From CBDESN01 sp965242495 (GTDB lineage: Bacteria; Pseudomonadota; Alphaproteobacteria; MPNO01), in contig OZ251446.1 in the NCBI GenBank assembly GCA_965242495.1, positions 1,612,001 through 1,676,000 on the forward strand: a DNA stretch of 64,000 bases, in the 5' to 3' direction. Below, piece by piece: positions 1 to 8,550 of this stretch. Position numbers and translations under genes: made by a program. The notes beneath the pieces were generated by a model. It worked only from the letters and a program-made list of their open reading frames with translations. It searched no databases and had not been told where the DNA came from. How positions within the stretch are numbered: position 1 is the stretch's first letter; every line of letters begins with the position of its first letter.

Positions 1-1
1 C

Positions 2-895
2 AACGCCGGTTGCCTGTGCTGCTCGGTGCGCGGCGATCTGGCGCGCGCGCTGCGCGAACTGTCCGTCAAGCGCATCAAGGGCGACATACCGCCGATCGGG
101 CGCGTCCTGATCGAGAGCACCGGTCTCGCCGATCCCGCGCCGATCATCCACACCCTGATGACCGACAGAGTGATCGTCAACCGCTTCGCCCTCGACGGGA
201 TCGTCACCACGGTGGATGCGGTCAACGGCGATCTGCAGCTCGACCGCTACGTCGAATCGGTCAAGCAGGCGGCGGTCGCCGACCGGATCGTGCTGACCAA
301 ATGCGACATCGCCGACGGCCGCCGGATCGCATTGCTGGAGCGCGGCCTGAGCCGGCTCAACCCCGGGGCGCCGATCCTGCGGGCCGTCAACGGCGATCTT
401 CACCCGGACGCGCTGTTCGACGCCGGGCTCTACGACCCGGCGACCAAGAGCCTGGACGTCCGGCGCTGGCTGCGCGAGGAAGCCTATGCCGACGCGCCGG
501 ACGAGCGCGACCACGACCACGATCACGACGGCGACCACGACCATGACGCGGACGCGCATGACGTCAACCGTCACGACGAGCGCATCCGCGCCTATTGCAT
601 GACCCGCGGCGATCCTCTCCACTGGGATGCGTTCGTCGCCTGGATCCGGACCCTGATCACGCTGCACGGCGACGACCTGCTGCGCATCAAGGGCATCGTG
701 AACATCGAGGGGAAGGCCCGCCCGATCGCGATCCACGGCGTGCAGCATCTGTTCCACGATCCGGTGGAGCTCCCCGCCTGGCCGGACGAGGACCGCCGGT
801 CCCGGCTGGTGTTCATCACCCGCAATCTCGACCGCGCGACGGTCGAGGCCAAGCTGGAGACGTTGCAGCGCGCCGCCGCCGGGCGGCGAGGCTGA
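2..895 (+). CDS. CobW/G3E-family GTPase (5' end cut by window)
   Basis: This is the 3' part of a G3E GTPase of the CobW/COG0523 type, a likely metal chaperone or metal-insertion GTPase. The reading frame is open from base 2. The first visible residues contain the family motif GCLCCSVRGDL (Cys codons at 11-13, 17-19 and 20-22), so the GTG at 26 is internal and the true start is upstream. A guanine-specificity motif of the TKCD kind lies near 295-306. A His/Asp-rich stretch (about 509-570), typical of zinc or nickel handling members, precedes the CobW C-terminal domain. The Walker A region is missing because it lies outside the window. The family is clear; the metal is not. Confidence 0.9.
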   Translation, partial: NAGCLCCSVRGDLARALRELSVKRIKGDIPPIGRVLIESTGLADPAPIIHTLMTDRVIVNRFALDGIVTTVDAVNGDLQLDRYVESVKQAAVADRIVLTKCDIADGRRIALLERGLSRLNPGAPILRAVNGDLHPDALFDAGLYDPATKSLDVRRWLREEAYADAPDERDHDHDHDGDHDHDADAHDVNRHDERIRAYCMTRGDPLHWDAFVAWIRTLITLHGDDLLRIKGIVNIEGKARPIAIHGVQHLFHDPVELPAWPDEDRRSRLVFITRNLDRATVEAKLETLQRAAAGRRG

Positions 896-910
896 CGAAG
901 CCGGCGCGGC

Positions 911-1882
911 TCACGCCGCCTTGGGCAGGCGCTCCCGGTCGTGCGGCGCGGCGAGATCGATATCGGGCCCCAGCGGCACGATGCCGGTCGGGTTCACATG
1001 GCGCTGGCCGCCGTAATAGCCCCGCTTGATGCCGTCGATATCGGTGATCTCGGCGATGCCGGGATGCTGATACAGGTCGCGCAGGTAATTGGACAGGACC
1101 GGATAGTCCGATATCCGCCGCTTGTTGCACTTGAAGTGGCCGAAATAGACGACGTCGAACCGGACCAGGGTCGGATACAACCGCCAGTCCGCCTCGGTCG
1201 GCCGGTCGCCGCACAGATAGCGGCGGGTCGACAGCCGCTCCTCCAGCGCGTCCAGCGTGTCGAACAGCGCGTGACAGGCCTCCTCGTAGGCCTCCTGCGA
1301 CCGGGCGAAGCCGCAGCGGTAGACGCCGTTGTTGACGGTGGCGTAGATGCGCTCGTTGAGCGCGTCGATCTCGGCGCGGAGCGGCTCGGGGTAGAGGTCG
1401 AGCGAAGCGTCGCCCCACTCGTCGAACTCGCTGTTGAGCATGCGGACGATCTCGGACGACTCGTTGTTGACGATCGTCCACGTCGCCTTGTCCCAGAGCG
1501 TCGGCACGGTGACCCGGCCGGTGCAGTTCGGGTCGGCCGCGACATAGACCCGATGCAGCTCCAGCACGCCGTCGATCGGATCGAGATCGCGTCCGATGCC
1601 GGCGCTGTAGGCCCAGCTGCGTTCGCGCGGCAGGTCGGACAGCGATATCGAGATCGCCCCTTCGAGCCCCTTCAGCCGGCGGTAGATCTGCGTGCGGTGC
1701 GCCCACGGGCAGGACGGCGCCAGGAACAGGTGGTAGCGGCCGGGCTCCGCCTTGAAGCCCGACGACCCGTCGGCGGTGATCCAGCTGCGGAAGGTCGATT
1801 CGGCGCGCACGAACGCGCCGCCCGACGGGTTGCGATATCGAGCGTCGTCGTCGACCCATCGGCCCTCGATCAGCATGCCCAT
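911..1882 (-). CDS. Glutathionyl-hydroquinone reductase-like GST
   Basis: A 323-residue cytosolic protein of the Xi-class glutathione S-transferases (YqjG/ECM4/PcpF type), which reduce glutathionyl-hydroquinones. The signature CPWAHR is present with catalytic Cys58, followed by an all-helical C-terminal domain. Length fits the family (about 310-330). The frame stays open further upstream, but the ATG at 1882 gives the expected N-terminus (MGMLIEGRW) and leaves an 80-bp divergent spacer to the next gene. Its stop lies 15 bp from the end of the convergent CobW gene. A role in quinone or aromatic metabolism is inferred from the family. Confidence 0.88.
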   Translation of the reverse strand: MGMLIEGRWVDDDARYRNPSGGAFVRAESTFRSWITADGSSGFKAEPGRYHLFLAPSCPWAHRTQIYRRLKGLEGAISISLSDLPRERSWAYSAGIGRDLDPIDGVLELHRVYVAADPNCTGRVTVPTLWDKATWTIVNNESSEIVRMLNSEFDEWGDASLDLYPEPLRAEIDALNERIYATVNNGVYRCGFARSQEAYEEACHALFDTLDALEERLSTRRYLCGDRPTEADWRLYPTLVRFDVVYFGHFKCNKRRISDYPVLSNYLRDLYQHPGIAEITDIDGIKRGYYGGQRHVNPTGIVPLGPDIDLAAPHDRERLPKAA

Positions 1883-1962
1883 CTTCGCCGGCCTCCCCGA
1901 ACGGTTGCGCCTTCGGGGCCATATAGGACACCCTGCCGCGCCGGGCAATCCAGGAGAGCGCG

Positions 1963-4332
1963 ATGGCACAGGACGGATCGGGGTTCGGCGTCGGCGCCCG
2001 CCTGCCGCGCAAGGAAGACGCCCGGCATCTGCGCGGCAGGGGCTGCTTCGTCGCCGACATCGCGATGCCCGGCGCGCGCGAGGCGGCCTTCGCGCGGAGC
2101 CCCGTCGCCCACGGCCGCCTCCGGGCGGTCCGCAAGCCCGCCGGCGCCGAAGCGCGCGTGCTCGCCGCCGAAGACCTCCCCCGCCTGAAACCGCTCCGCG
2201 CGGTCCCCGACGTACCCGGCTTCAAGGCCTGCGACTGGCCGGCTCTCGCCGCCGGCAAGGTCCGCTTCGTCGGCGAATGCGTCGCCATCTGCCTCGGCGA
2301 TACCCGCGCCGAAGCGGAGGACCTCGCGCAGCAGGTCGCGCTCGACATCGAACCGCTCCCCGCGGTGACCGATGCGCTCGCCGCGCGCGACGGGTCGGCG
2401 GCGCTGCTGCACGAGCACTGGGGGGACAACGTCTTCGTCGAGCGTCCGGTCGAGGGGGGCGACGTCGCCGCCGCCCGCGCCGAAGCCGCGGTGACGGTCA
2501 CGCGCGAATACCGTCTCGGCCGCCAGGTGGGCAATCCGATGGAAGGGCGCGGCGTCCTCGCCTGCTGGGACCACCGGACGGACGAGCTGGTGATCCACGA
2601 CTCCTGCCAGGCGGCGCATATGATGCGCACCGGCTTCGCCGAGTTCCTGGGCCTCCAGGAACGCCAGGTCCGGGTGATCGCGCCCGACGTGGGCGGCGCG
2701 TTCGGCGTGAAGAACCGCCTCCTGCCCGAGGAGGTCGCGACCGCCGCGGCGGCGCTCGCCCTCGGCGTTCCGGTGCGCTGGATCGAGGATCGCCGCGAGC
2801 ATCTCCTCGCTTCGCCGCACGCGCGCGAGATCGTCTACCGGGTCACCGCCTACGCCGACCGGCGGGGCCTGCTGCTCGGCGTCGAGGCCGAGATCACGGT
2901 CGATGCCGGGGCCTATTCGCCGTGGCCGATGGGGCAGTTCCTGGAGGCCGGCATGGCCTCGCGCAACCTGCCGGGGCCGTATGCGCTGCCCCATTACCGG
3001 GTGGACACCCATACCGTGGCCACCAACAAGCCGCCGATGGGGCCGTTTCGCGGCGTCGCGCGGCCCGGCGCCTGCCTCGCCATCGAGCGCACCATCGACG
3101 AGGTCGCCCGCGCCGTCGGACGGGAGCCCTGGGAGGTGCGGCGCGACAACATGGTCCGCCCCGAAGCGATGCCCTACCGGACCGTCGCCGGCATGGTGTT
3201 CGACAACGGCGACTACCCGGAGAGTCTGCGCCGCGCGGTGGCGGCGGTCGATCTGGCGGCGGTGCGCGCGCGCCAGCGCCGGGGCGAGCCGGACGGCCGG
3301 TCGGTCGGCGTGGGCTTCGCCTGCTACGCCGAGCAGACCGCCCACGGGCGGGGCGAATGGGTGCGCCGGGGGACGCCGATCGTTCCGGGCTACGAGTTCG
3401 CGACCGTGCGGCTCATGCCCGACGGCGCGCTGCAAGTCCTGGCCGGCGCGCAGGCCTTCGGCCAGGGGCTGGAGACGACGCTCGCCCAGGTGGCCCACCA
3501 GGAGCTCGGCATCCACCCGGACCGCATCTCGGTCCGCTTGGGCGACAGCGCGCTCTCGGCCTACGGGTTGGGCTCGTTCGCGTCGCGCAGCATGGTCATG
3601 GCCGGCGGGGCGGTGCAGGGCGCCTGCCGCCGGCTGGCGGAGAAGATCGCCCGCATCGGCGGGCAGCTGCTGCAATGCGCGGCGGAAGACGTCGCTCTGG
3701 CGGCGGACCGGGCCGCGGGACCGGGCGGCTCCGTAACCCTCGCCGAGATCGGGAGGTCCGCCTATCTCCGGCAGGAAACCCTGCCGCCCGGCATGGAGCC
3801 GACGCTGGAGGCGAGCTTCGCCTACGAGCCGGCGCTGGATACCGGCGTCTATTCCTACGCGACCCACGCCGCGGTGGTTGCGGCCGATGCGGCGACCGGC
3901 ATGGTCGAGCTGCTCGACTACGTCGTGGTCGAGGACAGCGGCGCCGTCGTCAACCCGATGATCGTGGACGGCCAGATCGTCGGCGGCGTCGCCCAGGGGA
4001 TCGGAACCGCGCTGCTCGAGGAGATCCCCTACGACCCGGACGGCCAGCCGCTCGCGGTCAATCTCGCGGAATATCTGCTGCCGGGGGCCGCCGACGTCCC
4101 GCCGGTCAGGATTTCGCACATGGTCACGCCGGCCGAGACCACCGCCTACGGCGTCAAGGGGATGGGCGAAGGCGGCGCCATCGCCCCGCCGGCGGCGATC
4201 GCCAACGCGCTGTCGGACGCCTTCGCCGCCATCGGCGCCCAATTCAACCGCACCCCGCTATCCCCTCGCCGCATCGCCGCGGCGATCGCCGCAGCGCTGG
4301 AGACGACGGCGGCGGACGCCGATTCCGCCTGA
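1963..4332 (+). CDS. Molybdenum hydroxylase large subunit (xanthine dehydrogenase / CoxL-like family)
   Basis: A 789-residue molybdopterin-cytosine-dinucleotide binding subunit of the xanthine dehydrogenase / aldehyde oxidase / CO dehydrogenase superfamily. The N-terminal hammerhead domain (about 20-130) is followed by two Mo-cofactor domains with the GGAFGVKN loop. The catalytic Glu is present in GVKGMGEGG (Glu736). The active-site loop reads GPFRGVARP, without the Cys of true CO dehydrogenases (AYRCSFR), so the substrate is more likely an aldehyde or heterocycle. No iron-sulfur or FAD subunit lies next to it. A DyP peroxidase gene follows in the same direction after 101 bp. Confidence 0.9.
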   Translation: MAQDGSGFGVGARLPRKEDARHLRGRGCFVADIAMPGAREAAFARSPVAHGRLRAVRKPAGAEARVLAAEDLPRLKPLRAVPDVPGFKACDWPALAAGKVRFVGECVAICLGDTRAEAEDLAQQVALDIEPLPAVTDALAARDGSAALLHEHWGDNVFVERPVEGGDVAAARAEAAVTVTREYRLGRQVGNPMEGRGVLACWDHRTDELVIHDSCQAAHMMRTGFAEFLGLQERQVRVIAPDVGGAFGVKNRLLPEEVATAAAALALGVPVRWIEDRREHLLASPHAREIVYRVTAYADRRGLLLGVEAEITVDAGAYSPWPMGQFLEAGMASRNLPGPYALPHYRVDTHTVATNKPPMGPFRGVARPGACLAIERTIDEVARAVGREPWEVRRDNMVRPEAMPYRTVAGMVFDNGDYPESLRRAVAAVDLAAVRARQRRGEPDGRSVGVGFACYAEQTAHGRGEWVRRGTPIVPGYEFATVRLMPDGALQVLAGAQAFGQGLETTLAQVAHQELGIHPDRISVRLGDSALSAYGLGSFASRSMVMAGGAVQGACRRLAEKIARIGGQLLQCAAEDVALAADRAAGPGGSVTLAEIGRSAYLRQETLPPGMEPTLEASFAYEPALDTGVYSYATHAAVVAADAATGMVELLDYVVVEDSGAVVNPMIVDGQIVGGVAQGIGTALLEEIPYDPDGQPLAVNLAEYLLPGAADVPPVRISHMVTPAETTAYGVKGMGEGGAIAPPAAIANALSDAFAAIGAQFNRTPLSPRRIAAAIAAALETTAADADSA

Positions 4333-4433
4333 CCTGGGCGAGGTATGGCTGCATACTTCGCCCTGCGCCAACGGCGCGGCCCCGGCCCCGCCGCCGGGCG
4401 CCACGAACGCAAGACGCCGAAGGACGCCGCGCC

Positions 4434-5315
4434 ATGAGCCTGTCGCAGCCGGGTATCCTCGAACCCGTTCCGTCGCAGACCCGCTATCTGGAGTTCGGCG
4501 CCCTGCCCGACCGGGATCCGGTCCCGGCGATCGGCGAGCTCGCGTCGCGGACGCTCGACGGCCATGTGGTGGTCGGGTTCGGGGCCGGCCTGGTCGGCAG
4601 GCTGCGCCGCGAGATCGACGGACTCCGCCCCTTCCCGAGCCTCGGCGGGCCGGGATGCGAGATACCGTCCACCCAGGCGGACCTCTGGCTCTGGATCCGC
4701 GATGGCGACCGCGGGCGGATCGTCCATACCGGCCGCGCGCTCACGCGGGCGCTGCGGCTCGCCTTCCGCCGCGACCGGACGGTGGACGGCTTCCGATACG
4801 ACCGCGGCCTCGATCTTTCGGGCTACGAGGACGGGACCGAAAACCCCGAGGGCGAGGACGCCCTGCGCGCCGCGATCGTCCGCGACGCCGGGCCGGGGCT
4901 GGACGGCGGCAGCTTCGTCGCGGTCCAGCAATGGGTCCACGACCTGGATCATTTCGAGACGCTGGCCCCGGCCGAGCGCGACGACGCGATCGGCCGCCGT
5001 CTGGCCGACAACGAGGAGCTCCCCGACGCGCCCGCCTCGGCGCATATCAAGCGCGCCGAGCAGGAAGCGTTCGATCCCGCCGCCTTCGTGCTGCGCCGTT
5101 CGATGCCGTGGGCGAGCGAGGCCGGCGAAGGCCTGATGTTCGTGTCCTTCGGCAAGTCGTTCGACGCCTTCGAAGCGCAGCTCCGCCGGATGACCGGCCA
5201 GGACGACGGCATCCTGGACGGGCTGTTCCGCTTCTCCCGCCCGGTCTCGGGAAGCTATTTCTGGTGCCCGCCGCGGCGCGACGGACGGCTCGACCTCTCG
5301 GCCCTCGGCGTCTGA
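4434..5315 (+). CDS. DyP-type heme peroxidase
   Basis: A 293-residue dye-decolorizing peroxidase of the short, cytoplasmic YfeX-like group; no signal peptide is visible. It has the diagnostic GYEDGTENP motif, where Asp133 is the distal acid, and a candidate proximal heme ligand His204 in SAHIKRAEQ. The distal Arg is probably in VLRRSMPW. The reading frame is open far upstream because of high GC, but this ATG starts the recognisable N-terminus (PVPSQTRYLEF), typical of the family. It oxidises substrates with hydrogen peroxide; the physiological substrate cannot be told from sequence. Confidence 0.9.
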   Translation: MSLSQPGILEPVPSQTRYLEFGALPDRDPVPAIGELASRTLDGHVVVGFGAGLVGRLRREIDGLRPFPSLGGPGCEIPSTQADLWLWIRDGDRGRIVHTGRALTRALRLAFRRDRTVDGFRYDRGLDLSGYEDGTENPEGEDALRAAIVRDAGPGLDGGSFVAVQQWVHDLDHFETLAPAERDDAIGRRLADNEELPDAPASAHIKRAEQEAFDPAAFVLRRSMPWASEAGEGLMFVSFGKSFDAFEAQLRRMTGQDDGILDGLFRFSRPVSGSYFWCPPRRDGRLDLSALGV

Positions 5316-5467
5316 GAATCTCATCTATCCATGAGAGTCGTCGCCGGCGAGAAGGCTTCGTCCGAAATGGATTCCCGCTTTCGCGGGAATGACGAGGGGG
5401 GGGGGGGAGACCGGGACGATGGCCTCCCTGGGCCAGCATCGCAGCCCCCTCCGTCATTCCCGCGAAA

Positions 5468-5491
5468 GAGCGTGTGAAGAAACCCTTGGCG
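5468..5491 (+). mobile_element. Relic of the left end of the IS1182-type element
   Basis: The 24 bases from 5468 match the left terminus of the two complete IS copies at 16353 and 26057 (GAGCGTGTGAAGAA, then a run of C and TTGGCG). They follow directly on the half palindrome ATTCCCGC-GAAA at 5456-5467, the same junction seen at the outer left border of the complete units. Past TTGGCG the sequence is ordinary spacer. This looks like a deletion remnant or a captured terminus. A chance resemblance is unlikely given the identical junction. Confidence 0.55.
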
Positions 5492-5793
5492 TATCCGCCT
5501 CGAGCCGATGGCCTTCCCGGGGCTAGTGTCCCGGGGTCCCCCCCCCCTCGTCATTCCCGCGAAAGCGGGAATCCATATTCGTATCCCGATTCCTGCTTCC
5601 GTGGGGACGAGGGGCCTGTGACGACGGCTCGGGGGAAGCCGTCGGTCGAGGCGGATACGCCCAAAGACCCGTCCTTTCCTGCCCTGGATTCCCGCTTTCG
5701 CGGGAATGACGAGAGAGGGGGCCGCGACGGCCTCCCTCGGGCCGTCGTCACGGGCCTCCCTCGTCATTCCCCCGCTTTCGCGGGACAGGCTCC

Positions 5794-5870
5794 ACGCGCT
5801 CGGGGATTTCGCGCGCTTGGTCGGCTGAACCGACGCCCACGCGGACATCTCGGGATTTCTTCACACGCTC
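5794..5870 (-). repeat. 77-bp structured repeat, copy 1
   Basis: One of four copies in the window (the others at 16200-16276, 25904-25980 and 28944-29020). Read on the minus strand it begins GAGCGTGTGAAGAAATCCCG, which shares its first 14 bases with the IS terminus. It contains a small hairpin GTCGG-TTCAG-CCGAC. It abuts the half palindrome GAAAGCGGGAAT at 5871-5882, so it too is joined at the palindrome loop. It may be a MITE-like or recombination-derived unit; no coding capacity is seen. Confidence 0.6.
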
Positions 5871-5944
5871 GAAAGCGGGAATCCGGGGCGGGCGCGCCCC
5901 GGCAGGACCCGATTTCTCAAACGGACTCTGAGCGGCGCGCCGGC

Positions 5945-6811
5945 CTAGCCGGCCTCGGACACCGTATAGCGGCGCAGCAGCCGCGCCTCGCCGGCCGGGA
6001 AGTCGGTCCGCGCGTGGTTGACGGTGCGGTTGTCCCACATCACCAGATCGCCCGCGGTCCAGCGATGCGCGTAGACGAAGGCGGGCTTCTCCGCATGGTC
6101 GAACAGCTCGTCCAGCAGCGCGTCGCTTTCCGCCGCCGCCATGCCGACGACGCGCCGCGTCATCAGCCGGCTGAGATAGAGCGACTTCCTGCCGGTGTCC
6201 GGGTGGATCCTGACCAGCGGATGCGTCGCCGCCGAGACGGCCGCGTCCCCCTCGTCCGACTCGTCGCGGAACACCGCGTCATAGGCGTAGGCGTGGCGCG
6301 CCTCGAGGCCTTCGAGCCGCGACCGGACGGACCCGGGCAGCGCTTCCCAGGCCGCGGCCATGTTGGCGAACAGCGTGTCGCCGCCGCGCGACGGGATGCG
6401 GATGGCGTAGAGCGTCGTGGCCCGATAGGGCCGCTCGCGATGCGCGCCGTCCGAGTGGAAATGCATCTCGCCGTCGGGCAGCGAGCCGATCGGCCGGCCG
6501 TCCTTGCGGATGTTGGTCACCAGCATCACGCCGCGCGCGCTGTTGGTGTCCGCCCCCGCCCGCGACGGCGGACGGTAGCCGGCGTCGGGCGACCCCAGGA
6601 TCGAGGCGGCCCGGACATGGTCGGACGCGGTGAGCTTCTGCCCCGGAAAGCACAACACCGCATGTTCGCAGAACGCGCCGTAGAGCCGCCGCGCGGTCCG
6701 GGCGTCGATCGGCTCGCGCAGGTCGATGCCGGTGATCCGCGCGCCGACGACGGCGCTCAGCGGCGCCAGATCGAACCCGCCCGCCGCCGCCGGCTCCGCT
6801 CCCGCCGTCAT
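5945..6811 (-). CDS. TauD/TfdA-family Fe(II)/2-oxoglutarate dioxygenase
   Basis: A 288-residue alpha-ketoglutarate-dependent dioxygenase of the TauD/TfdA family. The iron-binding facial triad is visible: His119 and Asp121 in MHFHSDG, and His266 near the C-terminus in NHARTDF. An Arg near 280 (LLRRYTV) should bind 2-oxoglutarate. The start at 6811 gives the usual length; the open frame upstream runs into the intergenic region. It is divergent from a TRAP transporter operon starting at 7005, which suggests that the enzyme acts on the imported compound. Taurine, other sulfonates and aryloxy acids are all possible substrates. Confidence 0.88.
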   Translation of the reverse strand: MTAGAEPAAAGGFDLAPLSAVVGARITGIDLREPIDARTARRLYGAFCEHAVLCFPGQKLTASDHVRAASILGSPDAGYRPPSRAGADTNSARGVMLVTNIRKDGRPIGSLPDGEMHFHSDGAHRERPYRATTLYAIRIPSRGGDTLFANMAAAWEALPGSVRSRLEGLEARHAYAYDAVFRDESDEGDAAVSAATHPLVRIHPDTGRKSLYLSRLMTRRVVGMAAAESDALLDELFDHAEKPAFVYAHRWTAGDLVMWDNRTVNHARTDFPAGEARLLRRYTVSEAG

Positions 6812-7004
6812 GGCGCGCCTCCCCGAATCCGCTCGAATCCGCCCGACTCCTCCGGCTCCGCCGACTCCCCGTCGGCATGTTGTCGCGCCCCGCCATAGTA
6901 TGGCAAAGTCGCGGCCGGGACCACGCTTCTTGGACCGTATGGCCGGCGCGCCGGACCTCCGAAGACGGGTCGGCGGCGTCCTCGCCGGCGCAGGGAGGAC
7001 CAGC

Positions 7005-8045
7005 ATGCTCAACCGAACCTCGACCCTGGCGCTCGCCGCCGGGGCGTGCGCCGCTCTCCTGTCGGCCGGACAGGCGGCGGCCGCGAGCCACGAGATCACG
7101 CTCAAATTCGCCGATTTCGCGCCGGCGCAGGCGTCCACGGCGCGCATGTTCAAGGAATACGTCGCCAAATTCGCCGAGAAGTCCGGCGGCCGACTCAAGC
7201 TGCAACTCTTCCACGGCTCGTCGATGGGGCCGATGCCGCGCCATTACGACCTCGCGCGCAAAGGGGTGGCGGACCTGTCGTTCTTCCAGCACGGCGTGAC
7301 GCCGGGCCGGTTCCCGCTGGTCGAGCTCACCCATGCGCCCTATCTGTGGCCGCCCGGCTTCAAGGGCGTCGTGGTCGGGGCCAAGGCGACGGCGGACCTC
7401 ACGGCCGAATACTTCGCCCCCGAGCACAAGGGGACGAAGATCCTCTACATCGTGTTCAACCGGCCGTCGGGCGTCTACGACTCGACCAAGCCGATCCGGT
7501 CGCTCGCCGATCTCAAGGGCCGGCGCTACCGCGCGCCGACGCCGACCGACGTGGCGATGATGAAGGCGCTGGGCGCCCTCCCGATCGGCCTGCCGGCGCC
7601 GTTGATGGCGGAGTCGCTGCAGAAGAAGACGATCGACGGCGTGGTCACCGACCCGATGGGGATCTTCGCCTTCAAGCTCGCCGGCCTCGTCAAGCATTAC
7701 AGCAACATGTTCGTCTCGGCGATCAGCTTCGGCGTTGCGATGAACGAGGCGTCCTACCGCAAGCTGCCGGCGGACCTGCGGGCGATCGTCGACGGCGTCA
7801 GCGGCAAGGCGGGCGCGGTGCGCATGGCGACGCTGAGTTGGGGGGACTTCCCGGTCTTCCTCGACTACATGAAGAAGGCCGACATCGCGCCGGTCGAGAT
7901 CAGCGAGGCGGCCAACGCCGAGATGCGGAGCGTCGCGGAGCGGGTCATGGAGGAGAAGGTCGCCGCGCTGGAGAAGAAGGGTCTGCCCGGGCGCGCCGTC
8001 TATACCCGGCTGAAGGCGCTGTCGGCGAAATACGCCGCCGAGTAG
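7005..8045 (+). CDS. TRAP transporter solute-binding protein (DctP family)
   Basis: A 346-residue periplasmic binding protein of a tripartite ATP-independent transporter. A signal peptide with a hydrophobic core ends around residue 27 (AQAAAA-type cleavage region), followed by the DctP-family start ITLKFADFAPAQ. A strong ribosome-binding site, AGGGAGG at 6992-6998, sits six bases before the ATG and decides the start. It heads an operon with the small and large membrane subunits at 8059 and 8547. The substrate class is probably a carboxylate or sulfonate; the ligand cannot be read from sequence. Confidence 0.92.
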   Translation: MLNRTSTLALAAGACAALLSAGQAAAASHEITLKFADFAPAQASTARMFKEYVAKFAEKSGGRLKLQLFHGSSMGPMPRHYDLARKGVADLSFFQHGVTPGRFPLVELTHAPYLWPPGFKGVVVGAKATADLTAEYFAPEHKGTKILYIVFNRPSGVYDSTKPIRSLADLKGRRYRAPTPTDVAMMKALGALPIGLPAPLMAESLQKKTIDGVVTDPMGIFAFKLAGLVKHYSNMFVSAISFGVAMNEASYRKLPADLRAIVDGVSGKAGAVRMATLSWGDFPVFLDYMKKADIAPVEISEAANAEMRSVAERVMEEKVAALEKKGLPGRAVYTRLKALSAKYAAE

Positions 8046-8058
8046 CCGACGTCGGCGC

Positions 8059-8550
8059 ATGAACGCCCTCGTCGTTGCGGCGGCGCGGCTCCTGACCCGC
8101 GTCGCCGCAATCTTTCTGCTGGCGATGGTGGCGATCAACGTCCTCGACGTGGGTCTCCGCACGGGCTTCAACGCGCCGATGTTCGGCACCTACGAGGTGG
8201 TCGAGCTGTTCCTCGCCGCAGCCGCCTTCCTCGCCATCCCGGAGACCTTCCTGCGCGGCGAACACATCACGATCGAACTCATCGACCAGATCGTCCCGCC
8301 GCGCGCCGTCGCGGTTCTGCGCGCGTCGGGCCTCGGCGCCGCATTGCTGTTCGTCGGGCTGCTCTCCTACCACATGATCGAGCCGGCCCTGGAATTGATC
8401 GAGTTCGACGAGGTCACGCGCGACCTGCAATATCCGGTGATCTGGAAGGGCGCGCTCATCCTCGCCGGCTTCCTGTTCTCCGTGGTCGCGGTCTTCGCCG
8501 TGTTCCTGGGCGAAGTCCGCGCCGCCTGCGCGAGGCCGCCCGCGCGGTGA
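8059..8550 (+). CDS. TRAP transporter small membrane subunit (DctQ family)
   Basis: A 163-residue inner-membrane protein with four predicted helices (about 10-30, 48-68, 90-110 and 130-152), the usual DctQ topology. The central segment with EVVELFLAAAAF and RGEHITIEL is typical of the family. It follows the binding-protein gene after 13 bp and overlaps the next gene by four bases (GTGA), so the three genes are almost surely co-transcribed and translationally coupled. Confidence 0.9.
   Translation: MNALVVAAARLLTRVAAIFLLAMVAINVLDVGLRTGFNAPMFGTYEVVELFLAAAAFLAIPETFLRGEHITIELIDQIVPPRAVAVLRASGLGAALLFVGLLSYHMIEPALELIEFDEVTRDLQYPVIWKGALILAGFLFSVVAVFAVFLGEVRAACARPPAR

Larger units (their letters stand above)
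5316..5944. repeat. Intergenic repeat cluster with three palindromes
   Basis: A gene-free stretch made of repeats. Full copies of the 20-bp palindrome ATTCCCGC-GAAA-GCGGGAAT lie at 5371-5390 (TTTC loop as read on +), 5553-5572 (GAAA loop) and 5688-5707 (TTTC loop). A half palindrome joined to an IS end is at 5456-5491, and a 77-bp structured element at 5794-5870. Spacers carry phrases that recur in the other arrays, for example CGCCTCGAGCCGATGG. A run of 12 G at 5396-5407 and of 10 C at 5538-5547 are also present. Open frames here give peptides such as FPRKRES or IPAFAGMT that merely translate the repeat. No real gene is seen. Confidence 0.85.

Noticed and set aside
5371..5390. Palindromes as ordinary intrinsic terminators
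   Set aside because: They lack a T run, occur in dense arrays far from gene ends and in both orientations, so termination cannot be their main explanation.
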